This document shows, one piece after another, positions 40,729 to 51,392 of a DNA stretch of 64,000 nt (its first letter is position 1; every line of letters begins with the position of its first letter). The position numbers and the translations under genes were made by a program. Below the pieces are notes generated by a model, which saw only the letters and a program-made list of their open reading frames with translations, was not told where the DNA came from and made no database searches. The DNA comes from a bacterium BMS3Bbin08 (GTDB lineage Bacteria > Nitrospirota > Thermodesulfovibrionia > UBA6902 > BMS3Bbin08): the NCBI GenBank assembly GCA_002897775.1, contig BDTR01000029.1, forward strand, positions 150,264 to 214,263. The letters run 5' to 3'.

Positions 40729-41031
40729 CTGCCCTGAAAAACCCGACGAAAATTAATCAATGAAACTGTTATAATATAGATCTAAAATACTGTTATTTGC
40801 TTCTGTTAAGCTGTATCCCGGTTTATTGATCTTCCCTGTGGTATTACCACTGGGAATCCTGAACGTTTAGTGAGCATTAGTGAACGCATATTAATAATAG
40901 ATTCCTTCCCTACGTTGTGTTACCAGAGGTAACACTAATGTAAGGACTTTTTTATTATTATAATTCGTTCGCTTCAAGCGAACTTTGCATTTTAAACAGA
41001 ACATATCTGACACAAAAATGAGGAGACTAGA

Positions 41032-41838
41032 ATGTCTAAACTGGATCCGGTAGTTACCACCAAACTTTCCCTGAAATCGAAATTTAAATTTAAATGCCAT
41101 AAGGGTATCAAGTGTTTTACCCTATGCTGCAGCAATATAGATATCCTGCTAACGCCTTATGACGTCCTGAGAATTAAGAACAGGCTGGGGCTGACGTCAG
41201 ATGAGTTTCTGTCAAAATACACTTATATGAAGGTCGATGAAAAATCCTCGCATCCGTACGCCATGCTTAAAATGAAGGATGATAAAGAAAGGGCATGCCA
41301 GTTTGTTACACCTGATGGCTGTACGATATACACTGACAGGCCTGCTAACTGCCGTTACTATCCCGTAGGGCAGGGGACCTTAAGGAAAGACAGCGGAAAG
41401 GGGCCTGAGGACGAAGAGTTCTATTTCTTTATTAATGAACCCCATTGTCTTGGTTTCAATGAGGACAAAGAGTGGACAGTGGAGTCATGGCGCGCCGATC
41501 AGGAGGTTGACCTTTACGATCAGATGAACAGGGAGTGGAAGAGCGTCCAGCTAAGAAAAAATCTTCCGGGCCGGCCCGGCCTGGACGGCAGGAAGCAGGC
41601 GCAATTCTTTCTGGCGAGTTATGATATTGACGGCTTTAAAAGATTTATATTTGACAGCAGGTTTCTGGACATTTTTGAGCTTGACGATGAGACCGTTGAA
41701 AAGTTAAGGAATGACGAGGTGGAACTGATGAAGTTCGGGGCTAAATACATCAAATATATAATGATGCTCGAGCAGACCTTAAAGGTCAGGGAGGATGTGC
41801 TTGAATCAGAAAAAAGCACGCCTGCTGAAAACAAATAA
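41032..41838 (+). CDS. YkgJ-family cysteine-cluster protein
   Basis: FKCHKGIKCFTLCCSNIDILLTPYDVLRIKNRL ... ACQFVTPDGCTIYTDRPANCRYYPVG. Confidence 0.88.
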   Translation: MSKLDPVVTTKLSLKSKFKFKCHKGIKCFTLCCSNIDILLTPYDVLRIKNRLGLTSDEFLSKYTYMKVDEKSSHPYAMLKMKDDKERACQFVTPDGCTIYTDRPANCRYYPVGQGTLRKDSGKGPEDEEFYFFINEPHCLGFNEDKEWTVESWRADQEVDLYDQMNREWKSVQLRKNLPGRPGLDGRKQAQFFLASYDIDGFKRFIFDSRFLDIFELDDETVEKLRNDEVELMKFGAKYIKYIMMLEQTLKVREDVLESEKSTPAENK

Positions 41839-41857
41839 CCCTGCCTGATATAACTTT

Positions 41858-42712
41858 ATGAATAGCCGGATGTCATTTTTGGTAAAGATTGTGGCAGTAC
41901 TTTTGACCTCTGTTTTATGTCTGCCGGGTGTCGGTTATTCCGCATACAGCTATCCCGGAGAAAACCAATATAGAGAAACTCGTTTCACGCTTGATCCTGT
42001 CCTGAAACTTATACAGAACCTGCAGAGTGAAAAATTTGGTATTAGAAGGAGAGCTGTATGGGCGCTGGGAGAGAGCAAAGACCCCCGGGCGATCGGGCCC
42101 CTGCTGGAAATTTTAAAAGATGAGAACAGGTCCGTTCAGGTAAACGCGATTTACGCCCTTGGCAGGATGGGTGTATTGGCAGTAGAGCGCCTTATTGAGG
42201 CCCTGAAAGATGAGGATAGAGTCATCAGGACAACTGTCGCGAAAGTCTTTGGCAAGATGAGAGATCCTGAAGCGGTGGAGTCCCTTATCGCGGCCCTCGA
42301 GGATGAGAACCCTTATGTCAGGCTTAATGCGGCGACAGCTTTAGGCAGTATCAAGGACAGCCGCGCGGTTGAACCGTTGATAACTGTACTTAATGAAGAT
42401 GAGAATGCTTACGCTCGAAAGAACGCGGCCCTGGCTTTGGGCAGGATCCGGGATCCCGAAGCCATGGAGCACCTTATTGAAGCGCTGAACGATGAGAGCG
42501 CGATTGTCCGAAGGAGTGCTGTTCTGGCGCTGAGGATCATGAAGGACCCCCGGGGGATCGAAGCCCTGATCTCATCCCTGAGTGACGATGATCAGAAAGT
42601 CAGAGACAGTTCAGCAGATGCTCTCAAGCATATAACAGGCAGGAATTTCAGGCTGGATGCCCAGCAATGGAAGAAGTGGTGGGAGCAGAACAAAAAAGCA
42701 GGGTCTGAATAA
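41858..42712 (+). CDS. HEAT-repeat (PBS lyase-like) protein, exported
   Basis: Repeated AVWALGESKDPRAIGPLLEILKDE-type units; signal peptide. Confidence 0.92.
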   Translation: MNSRMSFLVKIVAVLLTSVLCLPGVGYSAYSYPGENQYRETRFTLDPVLKLIQNLQSEKFGIRRRAVWALGESKDPRAIGPLLEILKDENRSVQVNAIYALGRMGVLAVERLIEALKDEDRVIRTTVAKVFGKMRDPEAVESLIAALEDENPYVRLNAATALGSIKDSRAVEPLITVLNEDENAYARKNAALALGRIRDPEAMEHLIEALNDESAIVRRSAVLALRIMKDPRGIEALISSLSDDDQKVRDSSADALKHITGRNFRLDAQQWKKWWEQNKKAGSE

Positions 42713-42818
42713 AACCTTAATCCTTAAAGTAAAGCTTTAAGTCGTTCCTGTAATCCCTTGGCTTTATTGATTTTTTAGAATCTTCCATGAATAAAAGGCG
42801 TATGCACTCTTTGTTCAT

Positions 42819-43871
42819 TTATATTTTTTTCTGTTTTTTAAGGCTCCTTAAAAAAGCCTTGACTACTCCAGGGTCAAATTGCGTTCCTGAATGTTTTTTA
42901 AGCTCGGCTATAGCGTAGTCTAAGCCGGGGTTGGACCTGTAAGGCCTGTCCTCTGTCATTGAATCAAAAGAATCAGCCACATGAAGTATCCTTGCGCACA
43001 GAGGTATGTCTTCGCCCTTGAGTCCGTCAGGGTACCCCTTGCCGTCAAATCTTTCATGATGGTGCCTTATCAGGGGGATCACGTCCTTTAATTGTTTAAT
43101 GCCCTCCAGGATCTTTTCTCCCTGAGAAGGGTGTTTCTTTACAATTTCATACTCTTCGGGCCGCAGTTTTGAGGGTTTGTCAAGAAGATAATCGTAAGTG
43201 CCTATCTTTCCGATGTCGTGGAGTAATCCGGCCAGTTTCAGATTTTTTGTCTGGCCCTCATTATAACCCATTTCCAGTGCGATCTGGCCGGCATATAGCG
43301 CTACATTCTCAGAGTGGCCTTTTGTCCAGGGGCTCTTGGCGTCCAGGGCGTTGACCATTGCAGTGGTGAGCTTTATAAAAAGTTCCTCAAGTCCCATGTA
43401 TGATTCTGTGAGATCCTCCAGCATATTGAAAAACGCGTCCCTGCTGTTCTGTATTTCTTCGTGGGTGTTTTTGAATTTCTTAAGCTCTGTTATGTCACTG
43501 AACGAACGAATTACCCCTATTATCCGGCCGTTCTTATCACGCACGGGAGATGTCATTACACTGAGATATCTTTCAAGGGATGGTTCCAGGATCTCGTATA
43601 TTTCCGGCTTTCCGGTCTTTAGAGTTCTCTGCATCGGGCAACTTTCAGGAGGGGCCGTATCCGAGCAGTGGAACAGCTGATAGCATTTCATATCCGCTAT
43701 ATCACCTGCTTTCTTAAAGAAGTCAAAGAACGGACCATTAGCCATTACAATATCAAACTCCGTATCGTGGACAGAGAGCGGGTACGGCAGGGAATTTATC
43801 AGGGGCCGCCAGCCTTTTATATGGTCTTCAAGAGACTCGCGGTCAATGTGCCTGTGTTTTATCGATTTCAT
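42819..43871 (-). CDS. PAS-HD-GYP phosphodiesterase-like protein
   Basis: GLLHDIGKIGTYDYLLDKPSKLRPEEYEIVKKHPSQGEKIL; HHERFDGKGYPDGLKGEDIPLCARILHVADSFDSMTEDRPYR. Confidence 0.93.
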   Translation of the reverse strand: MKSIKHRHIDRESLEDHIKGWRPLINSLPYPLSVHDTEFDIVMANGPFFDFFKKAGDIADMKCYQLFHCSDTAPPESCPMQRTLKTGKPEIYEILEPSLERYLSVMTSPVRDKNGRIIGVIRSFSDITELKKFKNTHEEIQNSRDAFFNMLEDLTESYMGLEELFIKLTTAMVNALDAKSPWTKGHSENVALYAGQIALEMGYNEGQTKNLKLAGLLHDIGKIGTYDYLLDKPSKLRPEEYEIVKKHPSQGEKILEGIKQLKDVIPLIRHHHERFDGKGYPDGLKGEDIPLCARILHVADSFDSMTEDRPYRSNPGLDYAIAELKKHSGTQFDPGVVKAFLRSLKKQKKI

Positions 43872-46243
43872 GACTGCCCGCGTTTGGAAAGAACGTTGTT
43901 TAAGCTTTTTATTTCTTTTTTAAGGTCTATCATTTTCAGTTCTCGTCCAACCGCCATTTTGTGAAACTTCTCAAGTTCATTGATCCTCTTTTTGAGCTCT
44001 TTCTGGGACTGTATAAGTCCCTGCTGTGTATTTTTTAGTTCTGAGATGTCAGTGGCCATGATGATCGTGTGGAGGAATTTACCATTTTCGTCATGGATCG
44101 GATAACAGCTCAAATACAGCCAGTGCCCTGTTTCCGTCTGTATTTCGATATTGGTTAAGAGCTCTGTTTTTTTCTTGTTAATTATAACAGACGGGAAAAA
44201 ATCGGTGTACTTATGTCCGATTATCTCATCATACGGTTTACTTACAAATTCAGCAAAGCTCTTGTTGAACCTGGTGACCGTAAACTCCCTGTCGACCAGC
44301 ATTATAAGTTCCTTTGCATTGTCAAAGGTCATTTCCCAGGCCGCTTTCGCGGTTTCTATTTCATCTTCTATTTTCTTGCGCTCGGTAATGTCCCTGACAA
44401 TATGGATCAATCCTGAAAGCTTATTTCTGCTGTCAAACCGGGGGATCGCCCTGATCTCGATGTACCTGTTAAGGTGCGGCTCAAAGACCTCGAAAGTAGC
44501 GGGCTTTTCTGTTTTAAGGCAGGAACAGCTGGGACAGCGCTCTGGCGGATGGTCTGTGCCGTGATAATACTTAAAACATTTTGTTTCATCGGTTTTTAAA
44601 AGCTGCAGTCCAAGTATCTTGTCAGCGGCCTTATTGGCCCTGATGATATTGAAGTCCTTGTCATGGATGGTGATCATATCAGTGATCGTGTCAAAGGTGT
44701 CCTTCCAGTCATGCCGGGACTGCAGGGTCTGTTCCTCCGCGCTCTTTCTTCCGCTAATGTCGATCCCCACGCCGATGAGATAGGGTATGTTATCTGTTGT
44801 AATGCGTATCCCGGTGAAATAATACGGCGTCTTTTTGCCTTTTTTTGACAGCAGGTCAGCTTCCATGTTGGCTTCACCTTTGGCAAACACATCCAGTATC
44901 TTCTCCTCGACAAACTTTTTGTCTTCCTCAGCAAAGAAATCAGAGGGTGTCATCTTTGATATTTCCGCTCCTGAATATCCGGTAATGATCTCCACTCTTT
45001 TATTCCATCTTTTGAATTTTCCATTGCCGTCGATCAGATAAAAGACGCCCGGAAGGCTGTTTATCACTGATTCTGTGAAGACCTTCTCTTTTAGAAGCTG
45101 TTCCCCCGCTTTTTTGCGTTCGGTTATATCGCGAAGAGCGGCGAACATGTAAGGTTTACCGTCAATTTCATATCCGGTAAAAGTAATTTCAGAGGGGAAG
45201 ACAGACCCTTCTTTTCTCTTGTTTATGCTTTCAATGGGCGGCACCTTTTTCCTCTGAGCCAGATCGAACAGCTCCTGATATTTTGCCCTATCATAAATAA
45301 TATCGACGTCAGGAAACCCGAGTTTTAACAGCTCTTTCCCGGAATAACCCACCATCTCACAGGCGGTTTTATTGACATATTGAAACATCGTGCCCCTGCC
45401 CATCAGGAAGTGCGCGTCACTTGAATTGTCACTGACGAACTTGAACCGCCTCATATCTTCTTCTTTTTTCCTGATCTCGTTGAAAAGCTGCGCGTTGCGT
45501 ATCGCAGAACCTACATACGCTCCGACCGCGGTGGCCAAAAGGATGTCCTCTTCATGAAGGACCTTGGGCGGCCGTGTCAAAATGTTCATTACTCCCACAA
45601 TTTCGTCGGCCGCGAACAGCGTGACCCCGATAAAAGAATTAAGGCCTTCTGTCTTAACGACCGGGCGGGTGATGCGAGGATCATGAGAGGAATCCCTGGG
45701 TATATAGATCGTTTCGCCGGTCTGCGAAATACGGCCTGTCAAACCTTCACCGGGCATGATGAGCCGCTCCCTGTACTCTGACACAAAGGCGTCGGACAGG
45801 CCTATGGAAGAACCCCATTTCAGCTGTCCGGTGCTCTTATCCTTTAAAAATATCATGCCTACCGAGGCGCCGGAGGCCTCCAGTGTGCCAAGCAGTATGC
45901 CCTCGAGAACATTCTCCAGATTCAGGGTGGAGGAAGCCAAAGCTCCGATCTGCGAAACCATTTCCAGCTGGTTATGAGACCTCGTCAATTCCGCTGTTTT
46001 TAATTGGACCTCTTTTCCCAGTACCTTGCTGGTGCCGGATGTTTGGGCCAGAGCATAGAAAAAACCAAGGAGGATAATCAGGATCATTGACCCGAGGAGC
46101 AGGTTAAACCAGTAAAAGGCGGTCTCTTCAACAGATTTAAAGGACTGGCTCGCGAGTATAAGGATAACTGCCGCCAGAAGCATAGTAATGCCGGCTATTA
46201 TCCAGGGTCTTAGTGGTTTTCCGAAAATATTATTTATTTTCAT
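43868..46243 (-). CDS. Membrane GAF-multi-PAS sensor protein without recognisable output domain
   Basis: Two N-terminal TMs, GAF, four PAS units (DITERKKAGE, DISGRKSAEE, DITERKKIED, DISELKNTQQ), C-terminal coiled coil; ATGA overlap with the HD-GYP gene. Confidence 0.85.
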   Translation of the reverse strand: MKINNIFGKPLRPWIIAGITMLLAAVILILASQSFKSVEETAFYWFNLLLGSMILIILLGFFYALAQTSGTSKVLGKEVQLKTAELTRSHNQLEMVSQIGALASSTLNLENVLEGILLGTLEASGASVGMIFLKDKSTGQLKWGSSIGLSDAFVSEYRERLIMPGEGLTGRISQTGETIYIPRDSSHDPRITRPVVKTEGLNSFIGVTLFAADEIVGVMNILTRPPKVLHEEDILLATAVGAYVGSAIRNAQLFNEIRKKEEDMRRFKFVSDNSSDAHFLMGRGTMFQYVNKTACEMVGYSGKELLKLGFPDVDIIYDRAKYQELFDLAQRKKVPPIESINKRKEGSVFPSEITFTGYEIDGKPYMFAALRDITERKKAGEQLLKEKVFTESVINSLPGVFYLIDGNGKFKRWNKRVEIITGYSGAEISKMTPSDFFAEEDKKFVEEKILDVFAKGEANMEADLLSKKGKKTPYYFTGIRITTDNIPYLIGVGIDISGRKSAEEQTLQSRHDWKDTFDTITDMITIHDKDFNIIRANKAADKILGLQLLKTDETKCFKYYHGTDHPPERCPSCSCLKTEKPATFEVFEPHLNRYIEIRAIPRFDSRNKLSGLIHIVRDITERKKIEDEIETAKAAWEMTFDNAKELIMLVDREFTVTRFNKSFAEFVSKPYDEIIGHKYTDFFPSVIINKKKTELLTNIEIQTETGHWLYLSCYPIHDENGKFLHTIIMATDISELKNTQQGLIQSQKELKKRINELEKFHKMAVGRELKMIDLKKEIKSLNNVLSKRGQS

Positions 46244-46442
46244 TGTCTGTTAATATTCGTACAAATTTTTATACTTAATATCAGTTTTATTTTTGATCTG
46301 CTGCTTTAATTTTACCATGAACTCTTTTTTAATAGTGAAGCCTCCCCGTGATAAATCGCGGGGCTTTCTGGCAAAGGCTGGTAAGGGGGGGATCGAAACA
46401 GCCGCTCGGGCATAATTTTTCTATTTCTGATAAATTATTTCC

Positions 46443-47189
46443 ATGCAGAATATTCAAAGGGCCGCAAAGACAGCCGGTATAATAATAATCGGGGACGAGA
46501 TACTGTCAGGAAAGGTGCAGGATGTAAATTCTTTCTATCTGGCTACTGAATTAAGGGCCCTTGGGGTAGAAGTAAAGCGCATATCTGTCATACCTGACGC
46601 AATAGAGGTGATCGGCAGGGAGACTGCCGAATTTTCTGAAAGCTATGATTATGTCATTACAACCGGCGGGGTGGGGCCCACACATGATGATGTTACAATG
46701 AAAGGGGTGGCTCTTGGTTTTGGCGTTAAGCTTGTCGAACACCCGGAACTTCTCAGGATACTGTCTTCGAGGTACAAGGACCTTCTTAACGAATGGGTGC
46801 TGAAAATGGCGGAAGTGCCCGAAGGCTCTGAGATCATTGCCCGTGAGGATACGCGTTTCCCGATTGTTTTATTCAAAAATATTTTTATCTTTCCCGGGAT
46901 CCCGGAATATCTTAAGAACAAGTTCCCGCTGATCAAAGAAAGGCTTGGTTCAGAACCTTTTTTTGTGAAGCGTATATACTTAAACGCCCATGAGGCTGAA
47001 ATTGCGGAGATCCTTAACTCTGCCGTCAACGTGAGCAAAGAGGTCAGTATTGGTTCATATCCGGTGTTAGGCAATTCCGAATACAGGATAATAGTAACGG
47101 TTGACTCTAAATCCAAAGGATCCCTGGATAAGATTTTGAGCGTTCTAACAGATAGGTTCCCAAAAGAAATAGTTGTTAGAATCGAATAA
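46443..47189 (+). CDS. CinA-like competence/damage protein, MoaB/MoeA-like domain only
   Basis: IIIGDEILSGKVQDVNSFYLATELRALGVEVKRISVIPD; TTGGVGPTHDDVT. Confidence 0.9.
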   Translation: MQNIQRAAKTAGIIIIGDEILSGKVQDVNSFYLATELRALGVEVKRISVIPDAIEVIGRETAEFSESYDYVITTGGVGPTHDDVTMKGVALGFGVKLVEHPELLRILSSRYKDLLNEWVLKMAEVPEGSEIIAREDTRFPIVLFKNIFIFPGIPEYLKNKFPLIKERLGSEPFFVKRIYLNAHEAEIAEILNSAVNVSKEVSIGSYPVLGNSEYRIIVTVDSKSKGSLDKILSVLTDRFPKEIVVRIE

Positions 47190-47198
47190 AAAATTCAA

Positions 47199-47240
47199 GT
47201 AAACCCTATTAGAAGATCTTTGACATTCTAACGGGGTAAA
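47199..47240. repeat. Imperfect inverted repeat GTAAACCCTATTAGAA ... TTCTAACGGGGTAAA
   Basis: Same CTAACGGGGTAAA end as 23776-23792. Confidence 0.65.
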
Positions 47241-47270
47241 AATTATCATTTGTCAATTAGCAATCAACAG

Positions 47271-48050
47271 TCAACAATTATCAATTATCACAGGGTTGAT
47301 CGCCCATGTAAGTGCCATACCCAGGTAAAGCAGTGCCTCTACATCCAGGAACTCGGTGGCAGTTGAGTCCAGAAGGATTTTGCAGTCAGATTCAAAATCT
47401 TCATCTCCTGACCAGAAAAGAAGGAGAAAAGGGATCTTTGGCAACGGATACAATACATAACTGTGATCTGCTGAAAACCCGGCTGCTTCAGCGGCATTCA
47501 TTGCCTTCAGCCGGGTCAGAAGGCCTTCCCCAGTCTTACCATACATCCCTGCCAGTTTTTTTTCACAGGCCTCATTAAAGCTGTTTGCCCTGATCAGACC
47601 GTTCTTTAGATCCCTGAAGGCGGTCCACTTTCCTGACAGACGGCCTCGGCCCGCGGTTTTTATATACATGAGAATCAGCAGTTTGTCCCAGATCCCCAGT
47701 TCGTCCTTGAAACATGAATGACTTATCATGACTTCTTTTCCCATATACGTTATCTTTAGAGCGTCTTTTTCACTGACTGCGCCGATGCCCTCTGCCACTG
47801 TCGGGAAATTCACCTGCGAGATCTCGTCAAAAAGTTCAGCAAGCCGCTTCTCTTTCCAGTCGCTGACGCTTGAGATCATCCCGTTAATTTCTTTTTTTGA
47901 GTTTTCGTCGAGTGCGGGACATTCTGAAGCAGACAGTTCTTTTTTCGAAAGCCTGACCGCGAATGACATGCATGTCAGCGCCGGACATTTGCCGCAGTTG
48001 TCCCGGGGGAGTTTCTTATAAATGTCGAGTGGATTCACTATAACTGACAA
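47271..48050 (-). CDS. DUF3786 protein with N-terminal Fe-S Cys cluster
   Basis: LPRDNCGKCPALTCMSFAVRLSKKELSASECPAL then DUF3786-like sequence. Confidence 0.75.
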   Translation of the reverse strand: MSVIVNPLDIYKKLPRDNCGKCPALTCMSFAVRLSKKELSASECPALDENSKKEINGMISSVSDWKEKRLAELFDEISQVNFPTVAEGIGAVSEKDALKITYMGKEVMISHSCFKDELGIWDKLLILMYIKTAGRGRLSGKWTAFRDLKNGLIRANSFNEACEKKLAGMYGKTGEGLLTRLKAMNAAEAAGFSADHSYVLYPLPKIPFLLLFWSGDEDFESDCKILLDSTATEFLDVEALLYLGMALTWAINPVIIDNC

Positions 48051-48144
48051 CCGATAATTTATGACGATCAGTATTTCTACTATAACATATAGAGGTTGAG
48101 CCGGCCCGCCACACTACCAGGCGGGCAAGCCCGCCCTGTACCGC

Positions 48145-49551
48145 ATGGTACCGGGTAATTTTTGTGATAGTGTGTTATTTGGATTTGTGATAGAATTGTT
48201 GACACAAGATATGACGGATATTATGCAGAGGTTAAAGAATTTCTTCATAAGCAGTCTGTGGGAGATAGATACCAACTCCCTTGGCAGGTATAAGGCGTTT
48301 CTGGTCAAGACCCTCCGACTTCTCTATGTTGCTGCCCGTGAATTCACAGAGGGACAGCTCAACCTCCGGGCAATGGGCCTTGTCTATACTGTACTCCTTT
48401 CAATTGTCCCGGTGCTGGCCATAAGCCTTTCAGTGCTTAAGGCCTTTGGCGTCCATAATGAGGTTGTAGAGCCTTTTCTCCTGAAATTCCTGGCCCCTCT
48501 TGGGGTCAGGGGCGAAGAAATAACCGTCCAGATAATCGGATTCGTGGAAAACATTGATATCGGAGTGCTTGGTTTCATCGGTCTTGCCCTGCTGATCTAT
48601 ACCGTAATATCTGTTATCCAGAAGATCGAACGCGCCTTTAATTCGATATGGAGAATAAGGAAGACCAGGGGCTTTGCGAGAAGGTTCAGTGATTATATAA
48701 GTGTGATAATCATCGGCCCTGTCCTTGTTTTTGCCGCGCTCGTTCTTACGGCTTCGATCAGGAGCAACGCGCTTGTTCAGATGCTTCTGTCTGTCGAGCC
48801 GTTTGGCACGCTGTTCTATTATTCGGCCAAGTTCCTTCCGTATATCCTGGTTTGCGCCGCTTTCACTTTTTTTTATGTATTTATACCCAATACAAAGGTG
48901 AAATTTTCCTCTGCTCTCACAGGGGGAATAATTGCCGGAGTGCTATGGGAAACCGCCGGCTGGGCGTTTGCTTCTTTTGTTGTGTCTTCAACTAAATATA
49001 CGGTAATATATTCGGGGTTTGCCATACTTATAATGTTCATGATATGGCTTTACTTAAGCTGGCTTATACTTCTTGTCGGAGCACAAATCTCTTTTTACCA
49101 GCAGTATCCCCAGTTTCTGACAGCGACAAAAGATGTTTTCCGCCTGAGCAACAAGCTGAGGGAAAGGCTGGTCTTCTCGGTTATGTTCCTTATCGGTGAG
49201 AACTATTATTACAATAAGAAACCATGGACGCTTGAATCCATTGTTGACCATCTGGGGCTGCCTATGGAACCTGTGCAGGATGTTATAGCATTGCTTGAGA
49301 AGAATAAACTCATTCTTGAAACCGGCGATGACCCTCCGGCATTTCTCCCTTCACGGGACATTGAGACAATAAAATTAAGCGAACTCCTGAATGCCGTGAG
49401 GATAGCCGTAAGAGAGGCATTATCGATAGAGCAGAGGATTTACTCCATTCCTGATGTTGACGATGTTATGAAAAGACTTGACGACTCAATTAACAGGACA
49501 CTGGGAGACGAAACAGTAAAGAGCCTCGTTCTCTCTCATAAAAACCGTTAA
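48145..49551 (+). CDS. YihY/UPF0761-family inner membrane protein
   Basis: RAMGLVYTVLLSIVPVLAISLSVLKAFG; FNSIWRIRKTRGFARRFSDYISVI; six TM plus C-terminal extension. Confidence 0.9.
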   Translation: MVPGNFCDSVLFGFVIELLTQDMTDIMQRLKNFFISSLWEIDTNSLGRYKAFLVKTLRLLYVAAREFTEGQLNLRAMGLVYTVLLSIVPVLAISLSVLKAFGVHNEVVEPFLLKFLAPLGVRGEEITVQIIGFVENIDIGVLGFIGLALLIYTVISVIQKIERAFNSIWRIRKTRGFARRFSDYISVIIIGPVLVFAALVLTASIRSNALVQMLLSVEPFGTLFYYSAKFLPYILVCAAFTFFYVFIPNTKVKFSSALTGGIIAGVLWETAGWAFASFVVSSTKYTVIYSGFAILIMFMIWLYLSWLILLVGAQISFYQQYPQFLTATKDVFRLSNKLRERLVFSVMFLIGENYYYNKKPWTLESIVDHLGLPMEPVQDVIALLEKNKLILETGDDPPAFLPSRDIETIKLSELLNAVRIAVREALSIEQRIYSIPDVDDVMKRLDDSINRTLGDETVKSLVLSHKNR

Positions 49552-49704
49552 TAGTTAACAGATAAGCGTTAATCGTAACTTCTTATCCTCTTGTCTGTTC
49601 AACTTTTCTCTATCTCTCATGTTTCAACCCTCTGTAGGCGGCTTAAATATCCTTGTTCAGATTTTTTTGTCGTTCGAATAACCGATAACGTATAACAATT
49701 AACG

Positions 49705-49784
49705 GTTTACCCCGTTAAAAGAAAGTCTTCGATGAAATCGGAGGTTAAAAAATCTGTCGCAGTCGGTGGTTTAAAGCCACCGAC
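49705..49784. repeat. Element bearing GTTTACCCCGTTA end and GTCGGTGG-TTTAAAG-CCACCGAC hairpin
   Basis: Shares both the end motif and a CCACCG/CGGTGG hairpin with 23674-23792. Confidence 0.65.
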
Positions 49785-49807
49785 ACACGACACCTTTTTC
49801 ACTGGGT

Positions 49808-50563
49808 TTATCTAATCATGCGTCTGCGCATTAATTTGAAGGGGTAGGGCGCCAGCAGTATGAAAACGGCAAGGATCCATGCGAGGTCCCAAATGACGGC
49901 GCCCGGCGTTCCCGCTGAAAACGCCCGGCATATATTCACAAGGTGATATAAAGGGTTAAAAAATGCGATATTTTCGACAACGCCGGGAAGGGTATCAAGC
50001 GGGAAGAATATTCCGGAGAAAAGAAAACTGGGGGTCAGCAGAAGGGTAAAAAAGTAACTGAATGAATCTATACCCGGTACGATCGCCACTGCCATAACTG
50101 AGATCTCGGCAAATATCAGGCCGCTGATGAACAGAACAGGTATGGCCAGGATGATCAGGGAAGAATCCAGTAGTCCGAAAATAGTCAGGACGATCATGAC
50201 TATCGTGCCGTAAAGCGTGCTTTTTGTCGCGCCCCAAAGGAGTTCTCCAGCTATCAGGTCCTCAATATTTACAGGTGTGACAAGTATCGCGTCAAATGTT
50301 TTCTGAAAGGTCATTCTGACATATGTGCCGTACGTGCATTCAGAGGTAGTGGCAAACATGGACGACGACGCTATGATACCGGGTGCTATAAAGTTTATGT
50401 AAGGTGTGCCGTTTATTTCCTTAACAAACGCGCCAAGGCCGAAGCCCATGGCAACGAGATACAGGATGGGTTCGAAAAAGCTAAAAACAAAACTGGATTT
50501 ATAGAGTTTTGTATATACTGTAAAGTTTCTCTGCCAGACCCTGTAGGCGCGTTTAATGTTCAT
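49808..50563 (-). CDS. ABC-2 type transporter permease (NodJ-like)
   Basis: Six TM, FSFFEPILYLVAMGFGLGAFV, TPSFLFSGIFFPLDTLP. Confidence 0.9.
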   Translation of the reverse strand: MNIKRAYRVWQRNFTVYTKLYKSSFVFSFFEPILYLVAMGFGLGAFVKEINGTPYINFIAPGIIASSSMFATTSECTYGTYVRMTFQKTFDAILVTPVNIEDLIAGELLWGATKSTLYGTIVMIVLTIFGLLDSSLIILAIPVLFISGLIFAEISVMAVAIVPGIDSFSYFFTLLLTPSFLFSGIFFPLDTLPGVVENIAFFNPLYHLVNICRAFSAGTPGAVIWDLAWILAVFILLAPYPFKLMRRRMIR

Positions 50564-50570
50564 TTTGCTG

Positions 50571-51302
50571 TCATTCCTTGAGTGTTCTCCCGGTAAGCTT
50601 CAAATATACATCCTCAAGATTTCCCCCGTGCATGTTCATTAGCCCGGCCGGTGTATCAATCGAGACGATTCTGCCGGAATCCATTATTGCCACTCTATCA
50701 CAGAGCTTTTCCGCCTCCTCCATGTAATGAGTAGTGAGTATAATCGTTATGCCTTGTGATTTGAGATCGTTAAGCTGTTCCCAGACCGAGCGCCGGCTGC
50801 GCGGGTCAAGGCCGGTAGTGGGTTCATCGAGGATAAGAAGCTCAGGGTCATTGACCAATGACCTGGCAAGCAGAAGGCTGCGCTTCATTCCTCCGGAAAG
50901 GACCCTTATATTTACATGGGTTTTTTCTCTTAGTCCGACAAAATCAAGAAGAGCTTCGGCATGGCCGGTAGATTCCTTTTTCAGGATATTAAAGTACCTG
51001 GCGTATACGATCAGGTTCTCAAGCACGCTCAGGTCAGGATCAAGGTTGTTATCCTGCGGCATTACCCCGATCCTTGATTTTATTTTGCTGGAGTTGTCAG
51101 TTACATCCATGTCGAACACTGTAACTTTGCCGGAGGTAGGCGGCATAAAACAGTAAATTATGCTCATTACGGTTGTTTTGCCGGCGCCGTTAGGCCCGAG
51201 AAATCCAAAACATTCGCCTTTTAAAATTTGAAAATCTATGTTGTCAACAGCCCTTAAAGAGTTGTAGTCCTTTGTCAGTCCACTTGCGGTAACTATGTCC
51301 AT
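50571..51302 (-). CDS. ABC transporter ATP-binding protein (NodI-like)
   Basis: GFLGPNGAGKTT Walker A, LSGGMKRSLLLARSLVNDPELLILDEPTTGLDPRSR. Confidence 0.95.
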   Translation of the reverse strand: MDIVTASGLTKDYNSLRAVDNIDFQILKGECFGFLGPNGAGKTTVMSIIYCFMPPTSGKVTVFDMDVTDNSSKIKSRIGVMPQDNNLDPDLSVLENLIVYARYFNILKKESTGHAEALLDFVGLREKTHVNIRVLSGGMKRSLLLARSLVNDPELLILDEPTTGLDPRSRRSVWEQLNDLKSQGITIILTTHYMEEAEKLCDRVAIMDSGRIVSIDTPAGLMNMHGGNLEDVYLKLTGRTLKE

Positions 51303-51392
51303 AACTAAGTTATTAAGTTATTGAGTCACTAAGCTTAATTTATAGATCATTCCCTGGACAATGACTTAATTACTTAATGACTCAATGACTAT
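51301..51392. repeat. AT-rich intergenic repeat with AAGTTATT/GAGTCA/TTAATTACTTAATGACTC words
   Basis: Word content matches 9643-9755. Confidence 0.5.
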
